DNA of 64,000 nucleotides from positions 1 through 64,000 of the forward strand of contig DASXMJ010000191.1 in NCBI GenBank assembly GCA_036495685.1, given 5' to 3'. This document shows, in pieces, positions 18,211 to 27,665 of this stretch. The notes under the pieces are model-generated. The model was not told where the DNA came from and made no database searches. It worked only from the letters and a program-made list of their open reading frames with translations. Both the position numbers and the translations under genes were made by a program. Each line of letters opens with the position of its first letter. Position 1 is the first letter of the stretch. Source of the DNA: Candidatus Binataceae bacterium. Lineage in GTDB: Bacteria > Desulfobacterota > Binatia > Binatales > Binataceae.

Positions 18211-19329
18211 TCAGTCAGGCCAATTGACAGAGGGCCACCGGGTCTTCCAGGGTTTCTGCGCGGCTGTTTGTTGGAGAGCGTTGATATACCAGACTGCGCC
18301 TGATGTCGAGTCGCCATCGTACCAACTGCCGGAATAGTGCAGCCCGATGCATCCCCATAAGATCGTGTTGAGATTTCCGCTGGCGATATCACCAGCATAG
18401 GTGTGCCCATTGTAGGCAGGCTTGCCGGCAAAGTATGGCGCCAAGTCACCGTCCATGCAGGCTCTTTGGTCAGCGAAACGGTAGTCCGCCGAAAACGCAG
18501 TAGAGGTCTGCATCATCGGCCAGGTTTGCCAGTCGTAATAGACTTTGGTCTGGAAGTCGCCCCATGAGTCATAACAGCAATCGGAGCATTCGTAGTTCCA
18601 AAGACTAGTGAAATCCCCGTTAACGCACTGGGATTCGACGGTGTGTTTGTCCCCGCCGCTGTTCAGCTGGTCCCAGCTCCAATGTTCGTCGGTCGCCTGA
18701 GCGCGGACCACATCCTCGTCGATACCCCATTTGCATGCGGCCCAGCGAAAAATCATATCGGTGGTGCCGGTGTATTGCCCGTCCACCCGAGCATAGGCCC
18801 AAGTTCCGTTGTAGGGACTCCACGCATAACCATTGTTAGCGTATGCTTGGAGCTGTGCAGAGGTTGGTTTGGTATTGTTCGGCCCTTGATTATCAGGAAC
18901 CATTTCCTGTTCCCAGGGGATCTCCGCCGCACAGGTCTCGTCGTTGGGTAGCGAAGCGCTCGCCGGAAGCGTATAGAAATGCCCCACGGGTGAAGTACCG
19001 CTGTTGTTCACGTTGACTTTGATCGTCTCGGCGGCATTGGCCGGCTTGCCGCTCGGGTACGCGTCGACCTGCAGGGTGTGGGTGCCGTTTGCAAAGGAAT
19101 TGGTTTTCCAGGTGAAGCTGACGTTGCCGATTCCTGAAACCGCGATCCCCTTTCCGTCAACCCAGAGTTTAGACCACCACGCCGAAGTGATTTGCGCACT
19201 GACAGTGATGGTGCCGTTCACCGTCGCTCCATTGGTAGGATTGGTTATTATAACCTCCGCACATGCCGCTCGAGCCGTGGCCAGCACGAGCGATCCAAAT
19301 AGCAACCCGATTAGTTTTCCAAATCTCAT
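18211..19329 (-). CDS. Secreted protein with an Ig-like domain and a cysteine-rich, transglycosylase-like C-terminal domain
   Basis: 372 residues from ATG 19329 (AGAAGGGC upstream). Signal peptide to about ARAACAEV. Residues about 25-115 look like a bacterial Ig-like module (ITNPTNGATVNGTITVSAQI, GTHTLQVDAYPSGKPANAAET). The rest is W- and C-rich with WAACKWGIDEDVVRAQATDE and a closing WGCIGLHYSGSWYDGDS. The spacing recalls lysozyme/lytic transglycosylase-like secreted proteins, with Glu in ATDEHWSW as a possible catalytic residue, but that is inference. Exported and probably disulfide-bonded. Confidence 0.75.
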   Translation of the reverse strand: MRFGKLIGLLFGSLVLATARAACAEVIITNPTNGATVNGTITVSAQITSAWWSKLWVDGKGIAVSGIGNVSFTWKTNSFANGTHTLQVDAYPSGKPANAAETIKVNVNNSGTSPVGHFYTLPASASLPNDETCAAEIPWEQEMVPDNQGPNNTKPTSAQLQAYANNGYAWSPYNGTWAYARVDGQYTGTTDMIFRWAACKWGIDEDVVRAQATDEHWSWDQLNSGGDKHTVESQCVNGDFTSLWNYECSDCCYDSWGDFQTKVYYDWQTWPMMQTSTAFSADYRFADQRACMDGDLAPYFAGKPAYNGHTYAGDIASGNLNTILWGCIGLHYSGSWYDGDSTSGAVWYINALQQTAAQKPWKTRWPSVNWPD

Positions 19330-20316
19330 CTTTAGCCCTTCTTCCATTCCATCGACCGCCAGTAACTGGCGAACTCGGGCACACCGCTGCGTCGCACTGG
19401 GCACTGCTTTTTTCGCTTTCGGCGCGCGCGTCGAGGGTACCGCTGTCGTCGCCGCAGGCAGGGAGCCCTCGGGAGAACGAGGGACTCAAGAGCTGCGACG
19501 AGACCGGTTGCTCTTTGAGCGCGGAAATTCACCGCGCATCAAGGCGACTCAAAAATGTCCGCTTTCAGAAAATCAGGCAGTGGGCGAGCCGCGTCCGCCA
19601 AAGGTGTGAATGGTAAGGAGTTAGGTGATAGAATTCAGGCGTGGGTTCAGGACTATTGCGAACGGGCCGGACTTCTGATTTCTTCCGATACCTCCAGTCA
19701 TGGTTCCCCCAACTCAACGGAAAAATCAGGGTCGCAAATGGATACATTTAGCATCACAAAAAGTCAAGTAAAGTTTTGTGTCAACGCTCCTTACAGACGT
19801 TAGTTGACCCGGTTGCCAGCATCAGGGGTGATGCTAAGCACGTCTGCATTGAAATAGCGACTTTAGCTCTAGCGTTGTTAAACGTATTTTCGTGGAACCG
19901 TGCAGAAGTCGCCCCCGCGAGAGGCTGTGGATAACCGAGATTTCCTTTGACGTGTCTCGGGGTCAGGTACCTCAGGTGAATGAAAAACGTTTACTTCACC
20001 TCTCGCTCTACCTCCTCCCGCCCTGGTGGTTCTTGGCATCCTCAGGAGACCTGGCAACCGATCCAACAGGCGCGTTTAGAGGTGCCGAGGAGTTGGGAAG
20101 AATTGATTAAAAGTTACCAACAGCCTGCTTTCCCGCAGCCCTCTTGGCTTCAAAACCAACCTTTGACAACCGCGCCCTGATCGGTTGTTCTTGGTCCAAT
20201 AGTGCTATGCGAGCGTATTTCGCCAGGTTAAAATCTGCCGCGCTTGTGGATAACCTGTGGATAGACTCCCGATTTTTTATCTGGCGCCGGGGCGTCTTTG
20301 CATTGCGATGGGAACG
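19330..20316. other. Long stretch without recognisable genes
   Basis: Nearly 1 kb with no convincing gene. A small hairpin GCATCA-GGGG-TGATGC lies near 19821-19836. A half-site like the 18-bp palindrome (TTGGTCCAAT) occurs at about 20191-20200, roughly 120 bp before the oxidoreductase gene, but without the other arm. Confidence 0.35.
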
Positions 20317-21285
20317 ATGAGAGCCATTCAGTTTGACCGGCTAGGCGGGGCTGAGGTGATGGAATTGAGGGAGGTTCCCGTGCCGGAACTTCGTCCCGGT
20401 ACGGTGCTGGTGAAGAATCACGTCATTGCGATCAACTACGGCGATACGTTCTTCCTTCGCGGTACCTATCTGGTCAAACCCCGATTTCCCGATACGCCGG
20501 GCATGGAGGCTTCGGGAGTGATTGCGGCGGTCGCCTCCGATGTGAAAGCCCTGAAGACCGGAATGCGGGTTGCCTACATCGGGATGGGTGCCTATGCCGA
20601 CTACACCCTCATTCGTGCCTCGCGGGTCATGCCGATTCCTGAGGAAATGAACTTCGAGCAGGCCGCTGCGTTTCCCATCGCAGTCTTGACCGCCTGGCAC
20701 ATGCTCCACACCTGTAACGACACCAAGCCGGGCGAATTTGTAATCGTGCACTCGGCCGCCGGGGGCGTCGGGATAGCCGCGGTGCAAATCGCCAAGGCCG
20801 CGGGTGCGCGCGTGATCGGGACGGTCTCGAGCGATGAAAAGCTCGCGCTAGTTACGCAGTTTGGTGCCGATTGGGTGATCAACTACGAAACTCAGGACTT
20901 CGCCGAGCAAGCGCTGAATCTTAGCGAAGGACGCGGAGTGAACCTGATTCTCGATGCGGTCGGCAAGCCAACCTTCGAGAAGGGACTACGATGTCTAGCC
21001 CCGCTCGGACACCTGATAGTCTATGGCCGTGCGGGCGGCGCACCGGGTCCGGTTAATCCGCTCGAATTGTTCGGCAAGTCGGTGAAGGTCAGCGGATTCG
21101 CCGTGACGATGATGTATGCGCTGGCCGACCATCACAAACGAGCCCTCGACGAGGTGTTTCGCCTCGAGCGCGAGGAGAAATTGACCGTGCCGATCGGAGG
21201 CAGGTTTCCACTGGCCGAAGCAGCGCAGGCCCATCGTTTTCTCGAATCGCGCCGCTCTACCGGAAAGTTGCTGCTCATTCCTTAG
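20317..21285 (+). CDS. Zinc-independent MDR-superfamily quinone oxidoreductase
   Basis: 322 residues from ATG 20317 (MRAIQFDRLGG); ATG 20308 is also possible. This is the medium-chain dehydrogenase fold without zinc ligands: PGMEASGVIAAV, then the NADPH site HSAAGGVGIAAVQIAKAAGA, GADWVINYE, and the C-terminal RSTGKLLLIP. Closest in pattern to quinone reductases of the Qor/zeta-crystallin group, which reduce quinones or enones with NADPH. Same strand as the hydrolase 170 bp downstream. Confidence 0.88.
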   Translation: MRAIQFDRLGGAEVMELREVPVPELRPGTVLVKNHVIAINYGDTFFLRGTYLVKPRFPDTPGMEASGVIAAVASDVKALKTGMRVAYIGMGAYADYTLIRASRVMPIPEEMNFEQAAAFPIAVLTAWHMLHTCNDTKPGEFVIVHSAAGGVGIAAVQIAKAAGARVIGTVSSDEKLALVTQFGADWVINYETQDFAEQALNLSEGRGVNLILDAVGKPTFEKGLRCLAPLGHLIVYGRAGGAPGPVNPLELFGKSVKVSGFAVTMMYALADHHKRALDEVFRLEREEKLTVPIGGRFPLAEAAQAHRFLESRRSTGKLLLIP

Positions 21286-21364
21286 GATCGCCGTCGTCTC
21301 AGTCCCACCGCAGCAACGCGTCACTTCGGACCTAAGCCCGGAAGCCACAGTTGTAGGAATAAGG

Positions 21365-21448
21365 ATGCTCGCGTCAATGATTGCAATCGCCACCGCGGCT
21401 CTACTTTCTCTGCCGTTTGCCTTACCCTCATCTGTGACTCCGGAATAA
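21365..21448 (+). CDS. Tiny hydrophobic ORF (27 residues), uncertain
   Basis: ATG 21365 to TAA 21448 encodes MLASMIAIATAALLSLPF and a short tail, which resembles a bare signal peptide. It ends 9 bp before the alpha/beta-hydrolase start. There is no strong ribosome site. It could be the remnant of a lost secreted-protein gene, a leader peptide or chance. Confidence 0.25.
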   Translation: MLASMIAIATAALLSLPFALPSSVTPE

Positions 21449-21457
21449 GGAAGAAAA

Positions 21458-22267
21458 ATGGAACACGCACAGATAAACGGAATTAATATTGCTCACGAAG
21501 TTGGCGGCGCAGGCACCCCGATGGTGATGATTCACGGCGCCCAAGGCGACCAGACGATGTTCGCTGGCGTCGCAGCCACATTCAGGCCAAGGTTCAAGGT
21601 CCTGACTTTCGACCAACGCGGCTCGGGTCTGAGTGATAAACCGGACATGCCTTACTCGGTGGCGATGCTAGCCGACGACACGGCGGCACTGATGGACCAT
21701 GTCGGATTTGCGGATGCTCACATCATCGGCGTCTCGATGGGAGGGATGATCGCCCAGGAGTTTGCACTGCGGCATGCACCCAAAGTACGTTCTCTCGTGC
21801 TTGGCTGCACAACGCCCGGCGGCCCGAAGTCGATTCGCGCGACGGGGCTGGCCACCAACGCCTATTCAACGAAAGAAATGTCGGCTGAAGAGCGGGGCAG
21901 GGCGCTGACGGAAGCTGCATTTACCAAGGGCTACCTCGCAAGCCATCCGGAGTTGATTTCCCTGATGGTCGAGCAGCGCCGGCAGCGGCCAATCGATCCG
22001 GTCGGCTTTGCCCGGCGCCTGGAAGCGTTACAAACCTTCGATACCTACGATCGCCTGCCGCAAATCAAATGCCCGACCTTGGTGATCACGGGCAAAGACG
22101 ACGCGCTCATTCCTTGGGAGAATTCCCGCCTGATTGCAGGTCGTATCGCCGGCGCGCAGCTCAGGATCCTCGAGCCCGCCGGCCACTGCTTTTGGCTCGA
22201 GCAGCCCGAGCAGTCGCACGAGGCGATCGAACACTTTCTCGAAACGATTGCGAACCCGTCCGTCTAG
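21458..22267 (+). CDS. Alpha/beta-fold hydrolase
   Basis: 269 residues. The motifs are those of the PcaD/MhpC-like group: MIHGAQGDQTMF (oxyanion HG), FDQRGSGLSDKP, nucleophile elbow GVSMGGMIAQ (Ser), the acid in VITGKDDALIPW, and the catalytic His in GHCFWLEQP. A soluble cytoplasmic serine hydrolase of unknown substrate (enol-lactones and esters are typical). Start ATG 21458 follows AAGGAAGAAAA. Confidence 0.88.
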   Translation: MEHAQINGINIAHEVGGAGTPMVMIHGAQGDQTMFAGVAATFRPRFKVLTFDQRGSGLSDKPDMPYSVAMLADDTAALMDHVGFADAHIIGVSMGGMIAQEFALRHAPKVRSLVLGCTTPGGPKSIRATGLATNAYSTKEMSAEERGRALTEAAFTKGYLASHPELISLMVEQRRQRPIDPVGFARRLEALQTFDTYDRLPQIKCPTLVITGKDDALIPWENSRLIAGRIAGAQLRILEPAGHCFWLEQPEQSHEAIEHFLETIANPSV

Positions 22268-22898
22268 CATCGGTCTCGGCTGTTGTGAGAGACGGCGTTG
22301 TCCAATCTGGAACGGGCGACGGACAGTCCCGAACAGCGATCGACGACCGAAGTCGCTCGCTCTGTGGCTCGTTGAAGTCCGAATAGCGTCAGATTCGGAC
22401 CCGAGGTTTTCTGCCGCTATCCGGGTAACCTGTCGTCTAGAGAACCGTCAGTGCAGGTTGCCAGAATCCGTCTCGGCTCCCTGGGCACATCGCCGGGACA
22501 GGTCCCAAGGTGCTGCTGCTCTCGTGAAGCGCTGCTACATTTGTGCGACGCACCTGAGCGTCGAGCGCACTACTTCCAGTGTGACTGGGAGTCCAAACGC
22601 CCAACCCATGGTGAGACCCACCAGAAAAATCGTGCCGATCATAGCCCTCACCTAACAACCCGACCGAAGTCAGTGTTTCTTTCGGAGCCGTCCCCAGTTC
22701 AGTACGTTTCGATGGCCAAATTATTAAGCAAAGAGCGCGCCAATCATGAGATCGAACCAATGCCGACCTCCGCTCCGTGCCTACGCACCAAGGATGGCAC
22801 CTTTACCTTGTCGGGGAGGGGCTGCTCTCCTTAAAGAAGGAAGAACTCTTCATCGCGGTACCTTTACGCTCCCCGTTGCCGCGGCAGCTCATCGTTTT
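22268..22898. other. Stretch without recognisable genes
   Basis: About 630 bp between convergent genes. Several short open frames, none credible. Confidence 0.4.
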
Positions 22899-23777
22899 CT
22901 ACTTGTCGGGACGCGCCTTGGCATCGGCACTTGAAAGGCAGTACCCACGGCCGTGGAGCAAGCACGAGGAGTCAGCCTCGTGGGCGTCTCGGCGGAGGCA
23001 CCGAATTTCTGCTAGCCGGCCGCCATCGAAAGCCTGGGCCAGCGCCCGGTCGGCCTCCTCATCGAGTGCGCCCACGCACGGAAAGACCGCGAAATAGGAA
23101 AGAAACCTCGCTGCAAAGCCGTGCTCTTCCCGATCGATTCGGAACATCGCACCAATTCCGGCAATCCCAGATCCAAATCGGCTTCCCTTTGGCCATCGGA
23201 CCAGAGGTAGGATCAGTGTTCCAAGTGGCTTGAGGCTGTCGAGCCAGCGCGGGCAAGGGAAGCTCGCACCGGCATTAACGAAGATCGCGTCGACCTTGCC
23301 GGCATCGTAGGTCGTCGCATCGGCGCAAAGGATCTTGACTTGAGGAAACCGCTTCAGATTCTCGCGCGCTCTCGTCGCCAACTGAGGATCGAGTTCGAGC
23401 CCGACCACGCGGCCAGTTTCGCCGACGCAATGGGCGATGAGCGCCGTGTAGTACCCCGTCCCGGTTCCGGCGTGCAGGACTGTCTGGCCCTCTTTCAATT
23501 CCAGGGCCTCGATTAACGCCGTCAGGGCGCTGGGCAGCCCGTTATTCAGATTGCGCTCGGGATCGAGCGCTACTACTACGTCGTCGTAGATTTGAGCAAG
23601 GTCGCTGGTAAATTCCCGGTTCCAGAGGTTCGGTAGCCTTATGATTCCCCACGGGGGCGGTCCAAGGAAATCTTCACGGGCGACCGTTCCAAGCGCCTCG
23701 ATTAGGCGCTCCGACCGCAAGCCTGCCTTGTGGCGAACCTGGCTAGCGTACCGCTTGCGCGCTTCCGATGAATCCAC
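22899..23777 (-). CDS. Protein-L-isoaspartate O-methyltransferase-like enzyme
   Basis: About 292 residues from GTG 23777; the frame is open to 23900 but would then overlap the upstream gene. It has the Pcm signature: VLHAGTGTGYYTALIAHCVG (SAM motif I), VVGLELDPQLA, and the post-motif GTLILPLVRW. Pcm proteins repair isoaspartyl residues with SAM; this one has an extended C-terminus, so the substrate may differ. It is the last gene of the sigma factor operon. Confidence 0.8.
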   Translation of the reverse strand: MDSSEARKRYASQVRHKAGLRSERLIEALGTVAREDFLGPPPWGIIRLPNLWNREFTSDLAQIYDDVVVALDPERNLNNGLPSALTALIEALELKEGQTVLHAGTGTGYYTALIAHCVGETGRVVGLELDPQLATRARENLKRFPQVKILCADATTYDAGKVDAIFVNAGASFPCPRWLDSLKPLGTLILPLVRWPKGSRFGSGIAGIGAMFRIDREEHGFAARFLSYFAVFPCVGALDEEADRALAQAFDGGRLAEIRCLRRDAHEADSSCLLHGRGYCLSSADAKARPDK

Positions 23778-23832
23778 CGCTCGTTTTAAGAGTGTCGATA
23801 TTCGAGGTCGGCGGCCTCGTCCCGCGTATTCT

Positions 23833-24090
23833 TTAGTTGAGCTTGTTGGTGAGGTCCACGTCCACGCGCCAATGGATTCGTGCCCGCGCCGCATCCGCAT
23901 GCTCGCGAAGGATGCGCTCTCTGATCGACCTCAGCGCCATTTGCTCCAACCTTCCGGCTGCCGCCGAAGGGTCTACTAGGAACGCTCGCAATTCCTCTCG
24001 AGCTTCATCGATCTCATCGGGTGCAACCTGGTCAAACAGCTCCGCGAGCGTTGCGATCGAGCGCCGCCGATTCCTGCGTTTTTTACTCAT
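23833..24090 (-). CDS. Small charged protein translationally coupled to a sigma factor
   Basis: 85 residues from ATG 24090, whose ATGA overlaps the stop of the sigma gene. Very basic N-terminus (KKRRNRRRS), then an acidic helix (LFDQVAPDEIDEAREELRAF) and a charged helical C-terminus. No membrane segment and no zinc motif, so it is not a canonical membrane anti-sigma. The tight coupling suggests a partner, perhaps a cytosolic sigma regulator, but this is inference. Not recognised otherwise. Confidence 0.65.
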   Translation of the reverse strand: MSKKRRNRRRSIATLAELFDQVAPDEIDEAREELRAFLVDPSAAAGRLEQMALRSIRERILREHADAARARIHWRVDVDLTNKLN

Positions 24091-24737
24091 GGGTGGATTG
24101 CTCCGCGTGACGCAGCGAGTCCTTCCGCGTCCGCCGAAATCTTCAGGGCCAGTCGTCGCAGTCGCTTGAGGCAATTGTTTACGTGGTTCACCGGTCTTCC
24201 GATTCGAATCGCGATGAGCCGCGGCCTCGTCTCGTTAAACTCGAGTATTGCATTAAGTACTTCAGCCAACTCCGGTGTCCCCTTGGCCGCTTCTGCCAGC
24301 TGGTCAATCCTCTCATCAGCGTCGCATTCGGACTCAGAAGGGTCGGCGGCATCGAAATCTGCGGGGCGCCGCGGCCACGGACCTTCGTCGCCATCCTGAA
24401 AAGCGATTCGCTCGGCGCCATACGGCGACGTATCGTCCTGAAAAAAGCGTTCAATCCGCCGGTTGTCAGCGGACAGGGCCAGGTGATTGAGCAGACTGTC
24501 GACGACGCGTTTGAGAAACGGCAGCAACGGTCCCCGTTCCGGTTCCCATTTCCGTTCGCCTCCGATGACACTGACGATCGCCTGTGCCGCGATGTCGTCG
24601 GGCATCAGGCCTTTGGCCAATGCAACGTCACTTCCGGTGCGCCAGAGAAGGTTGCGGGAGCGGAAGGCCGCGTAGGCAGCCAGCTTCATGCCTGTTTCCC
24701 CCCAATCTACCCGCAGAAGCTCTTTTACTACATCCAA
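24087..24737 (-). CDS. Sigma-70-family (ECF-like) RNA polymerase sigma factor
   Basis: 216 residues from TTG 24737, with GGAGG nine bases upstream; ATG at codon 17 is an alternative. Region 2-like segment: MPDDIAAQAIVSVIGGERKW, then ERGPLLPFLKRVVDSLLNHL. After an acidic linker comes a region-4-like HTH (AILEFNETRPRLIAIRIG, then VNNCLKRLRRLAL). This arrangement is seen in divergent ECF-like sigma factors. It heads a three-gene operon. Its target promoters are unknown. Confidence 0.7.
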   Translation of the reverse strand: MDVVKELLRVDWGETGMKLAAYAAFRSRNLLWRTGSDVALAKGLMPDDIAAQAIVSVIGGERKWEPERGPLLPFLKRVVDSLLNHLALSADNRRIERFFQDDTSPYGAERIAFQDGDEGPWPRRPADFDAADPSESECDADERIDQLAEAAKGTPELAEVLNAILEFNETRPRLIAIRIGRPVNHVNNCLKRLRRLALKISADAEGLAASRGAIHP

Positions 24738-24902
24738 GGCGGGCGGCCTCCACCCTCGCTCATAACACCAATACCGGTAAGTGTTCGATTCTTGCCACGA
24801 ACAAAATTCGCGATCTTGCCGATATTAATTTTTGGGAGGGCGTTGATAAAGCACCTCCCTTGGAAAGCCAAGGCGGTTAATCTAGCCCTTCAAGGATACG
24901 CC

Positions 24903-25133
24903 ATGTCCGTACCTACCATCACTATTCCCGAGTCTTGGGAACTGGCCGTCGATGCTCTGGTCGAAGCGACCACGCATATTCGGGATTGTTTCCGTTGCAG
25001 GAGAGTCTTCGCTGTCGCTTACGAGGCGGTCGACGTGGGTCCGACCTTCTTCGATGAGTTCCGCCCCTGGGGACTGGTGAATCTGATCCTGTCCGAGCTC
25101 CGGCGGTGCGATGCGTGGCCGAAAGAAATCTGA
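24903..25133 (+). CDS. Unrecognised 76-residue protein divergent from the sigma operon
   Basis: ATG 24903 has AAGGA seven bases upstream and encodes MSVPTITIPESWELAVDAL followed by helices and two close cysteines (IRDCFRCRRVF). 76 residues, cytosolic. It is divergently transcribed about 165 bp from the sigma factor start, so both promoters may share the gap. The CxxC suggests a possible metal or redox role only. Confidence 0.45.
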   Translation: MSVPTITIPESWELAVDALVEATTHIRDCFRCRRVFAVAYEAVDVGPTFFDEFRPWGLVNLILSELRRCDAWPKEI

Positions 25134-25162
25134 TCCGCGGACGCGTCGGTCCTTGGAGACTG

Positions 25163-25504
25163 CTATGCCGCGTAAGCCTGTTTGCTCCAGTTTTCGACGT
25201 CGACACCCATTACGAGGAGCCATAAGGATAGCGCTAGTTCACCAACAGCGGAGGGTATCAGAATGTATGGCAACAGGTGGGCAGCGAACCGAGGGGATAG
25301 AAAGCTTGCCAAGCTACTGGCCAAGTAACACAAACCCGCGACCGCCATCAGGACGCCCAGTATGCGCGTGGTCGCCCTCGTCCCCGCGTCGCCGCGTGTG
25401 ATCGTGGTGGATCGAACGAACCCATAGGTGAAGGCACCCGCTGCTATGTTGAGCAGGTAGAGTAAACCGGCCAGTCTGGCCTCAAGTCCTGGTATGCTTC
25501 GGCG
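25163..25504 (-). pseudogene. DUF4386 membrane protein remnant with a large internal deletion
   Basis: The open frame (about 113 codons, no good start codon after the stop at 25505-25507) begins with the DUF4386 N-terminal signature EARLAGLLYLLNIAAGAFTY and GFVRSTTITRGDA. It then jumps directly to the C-terminal signature RILGVLMAVAGLCYLASS, and GELALSLWLLVMGV. Intact DUF4386 proteins are about 220-240 residues with six to seven membrane segments; roughly half is missing from the middle. The start also appears lost. Confidence 0.7.
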
Positions 25505-25727
25505 CTATGGCCTGTCATAGGGACTTCATCTCATTATCCAATATGGCGCCGGGTTGCGTAGAGCGCGACGGGCGGAGCTGATCGGACTGACGGATCCCGC
25601 GAAATTTAGTGACTTTGTCTTTTGGGAACCCGAAAGGAGAAAGCGAGCGAGAGAGACCTGTCTACCCATCCGATTGCAACTCGTTAGCCTGCCCGTCTGG
25701 GATTTCAGAGGACCTTCCCGAACCGAG

Positions 25728-26165
25728 ATGCGAAACAAACGCGGCGGATTCCTGACGGTGATGGCTCTACTTCTCGCCTTGGCTATGGTCGTGGACGTGC
25801 TCAAGGCTCTATCGAAACCGCTGCCTCCCGGGTCGAAGGTAGCGGGGCTCCAGATGCCGCCCAGCGGTATCGTGGTTCTTGGCGTGCGCCACACCGGGGC
25901 GGGCGCGACAATCTTGGCCCTGCTGGTGGCAGGTGTCCTTTTTTTCTATGCAGTGGGAATCTGGTGTATGAAGCGCTACGCGCTCACGGTAGCCTGGCTG
26001 TACGCCGCATACGCGATAATCAACGTCACGCTCTTTAGCATTCGAAATCCGGCGCCGCCAACACCAGGCACAACGATCTTCGCGATCGTATATTTGGTCG
26101 GGGCGATCATCCTTACGCTTGCCACCGCGATCGTACTTACCCGACGCCGTGGAGACCTGAGCTAA
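25728..26165 (+). CDS. Small integral membrane protein, unrecognised
   Basis: 145 residues from ATG 25728 (MRNKRGGFLTVMALLLAL); the frame is open further upstream, but with soluble, implausible sequence. Four hydrophobic segments: about 8-25, 58-78, 85-103 and 112-135. The C-terminus is basic (LTRRRGDLS). No family recognised. Upstream of an aldo/keto reductase, about 210 bp apart. Confidence 0.65.
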   Translation: MRNKRGGFLTVMALLLALAMVVDVLKALSKPLPPGSKVAGLQMPPSGIVVLGVRHTGAGATILALLVAGVLFFYAVGIWCMKRYALTVAWLYAAYAIINVTLFSIRNPAPPTPGTTIFAIVYLVGAIILTLATAIVLTRRRGDLS

Positions 26166-26373
26166 CGTCCACGTCGCGTCCTAGGTAGGCAAAAGGGTGC
26201 TCGAGGTTTGCCCCCTACGAGGTGGAGTGGAGAAGCGTCTGGGGATAGAGCTTTCCCGGCGAATGCACCGGTACCGGGACCCCAGGAAGGGCCTCGTGGA
26301 ATCGCTTTCAGTAAACGCGGTAGTGCTAAACCAAATCTCCACAACCAAAACATCACGAATGGAGGCGGATCTA

Positions 26374-27357
26374 ATGAATTATCGGCAACTTGGGCGCAGC
26401 AATCTCCGGGTCGCGACCATCGGCCTGGGATGCATGGGGATGTCCGATTTTTACGGTCCGCGTGACGACGCCCAGTCTGTCGCGACCATCCAGCGGGCGC
26501 TCGACCTGGGGGTCAACTTTCTGGACACCTCAGACGCGTACGGTCCCCACAAGAACGAGGAACTCGTCGGACGTGCAATTCACGGTCGTCGGGATCAGGT
26601 GCTGTTGGCCACCAAGTTTGGAATCGTGCGAGGATCGGACGGCTCGCGAAGTATCAACAGCAAACCCGAGTATGTTCGCCGTGCATGCGAGGCGAGTCTG
26701 AAGCGTTTGGGAGTCGAAACCATCGACCTCTACTATCAGCATCGTGTCGATCCCGACACTCCAATTGAGGAAACCGTCGGCGCGATGGCGCGCCTGGTTG
26801 AAGCAGGGAAGATCAGAACCCTCGGCCTGTCGGAGGCCTCGCCACAGACCATCCGGCGCGCGTGCAAGGTTCATCCGATCACGGCGCTGCAGACAGAATA
26901 TTCTCTTTGGAGTCGTGATCCCGAGGACGAACTACTGGGCCTCTGCGCAGAACAGGGAATTGCCTTCGTAGCGTACAGCCCGCTGGGCCGCGGGTTCCTT
27001 ACCGGACAAATCAAAAAAATCGAAGATCTGGCTGCTGACGATTTCCGCCGCATGTCGCCACGCTTCCAGGGCGACAATTTTCAGAAGAATCTGCAGCTGG
27101 TCGACCGAATCGCTAAGATCGCGAGTGAGAAAGGCTGCACTCCGTCCCAGCTAGCCCTGGCCTGGGTAACCGCGCAGGCGCCCCATATCGTCACGATTCC
27201 CGGCACCAGACGAATCAAGTATCTCGAGGAAAACGTCGACGCAGACAAAATTCGCTTGACGCCGGAAGAACTGAAACGAATCGATGAGGTCGCGCCACGC
27301 GGAGTGGCGGCGGGGGAGCGTTATCCCGCGGTCCTGATGGGTTCGATCAATCTCTAA
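26374..27357 (+). CDS. Aldo/keto reductase
   Basis: 327 residues from ATG 26374 (GGAGG nine bases upstream). TIM-barrel AKR with the catalytic tetrad visible: Asp and Tyr in [18 protein letters not shown], Lys in LLATKFG, His in LYYQHRVD. The NADPH site [14 protein letters not shown] follows. Pattern and length match the YajO/AKR13-like group that reduces aldehydes and ketones with NADPH. Cytoplasmic. Confidence 0.92.
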   Translation: MNYRQLGRSNLRVATIGLGCMGMSDFYGPRDDAQSVATIQRALDLGVNFLDTSDAYGPHKNEELVGRAIHGRRDQVLLATKFGIVRGSDGSRSINSKPEYVRRACEASLKRLGVETIDLYYQHRVDPDTPIEETVGAMARLVEAGKIRTLGLSEASPQTIRRACKVHPITALQTEYSLWSRDPEDELLGLCAEQGIAFVAYSPLGRGFLTGQIKKIEDLAADDFRRMSPRFQGDNFQKNLQLVDRIAKIASEKGCTPSQLALAWVTAQAPHIVTIPGTRRIKYLEENVDADKIRLTPEELKRIDEVAPRGVAAGERYPAVLMGSINL

Positions 27358-27665
27358 TTTAGGATGGCCTCGCTGCTTAGGTCAGATCGCACAATTCCAT
27401 TCTTATTGAGCCTGGCGGTGCAAAAAGAGGTCCCGCGTAGTCTGGGTTACCGGTCATCGCAACGGGGCATCGTCGCGCGGTAACGCGACCGTTGGAGCAA
27501 TCGGTGGATGGGTTACCGGTTAGCCCGTTCACACGCTTGCCCCTCCAATCCGGGGCAGAAAAATTTTTTGCTTTGGGACGCGAGCTGATGTACCAGACTC
27601 TGCCGAGCCTTTCCGCCGGAAAAATATTCCAAAGCCGTGCTGATTCCGCGACGCCTCGACGCCTC
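27358..27665. other. Intergenic stretch between convergent genes
   Basis: About 310 bp after the reductase and before the 3' end of the respiratory cluster. GGGTTACCGGT occurs twice (about 27443 and 27511), the second within a partly palindromic run that could act as a terminator. No gene. Confidence 0.35.

Noticed and set aside
20191-20200. TTGGTCCAAT near the oxidoreductase promoter as an operator copy
   Set aside because: Only one arm matches; the mirror half is not present.
24183-25133. Plus-strand frame of 316 codons across the sigma factor gene
   Set aside because: Only its last 76 codons (from ATG 24903) have a ribosome site and plausible composition; the rest is antisense of the sigma factor.
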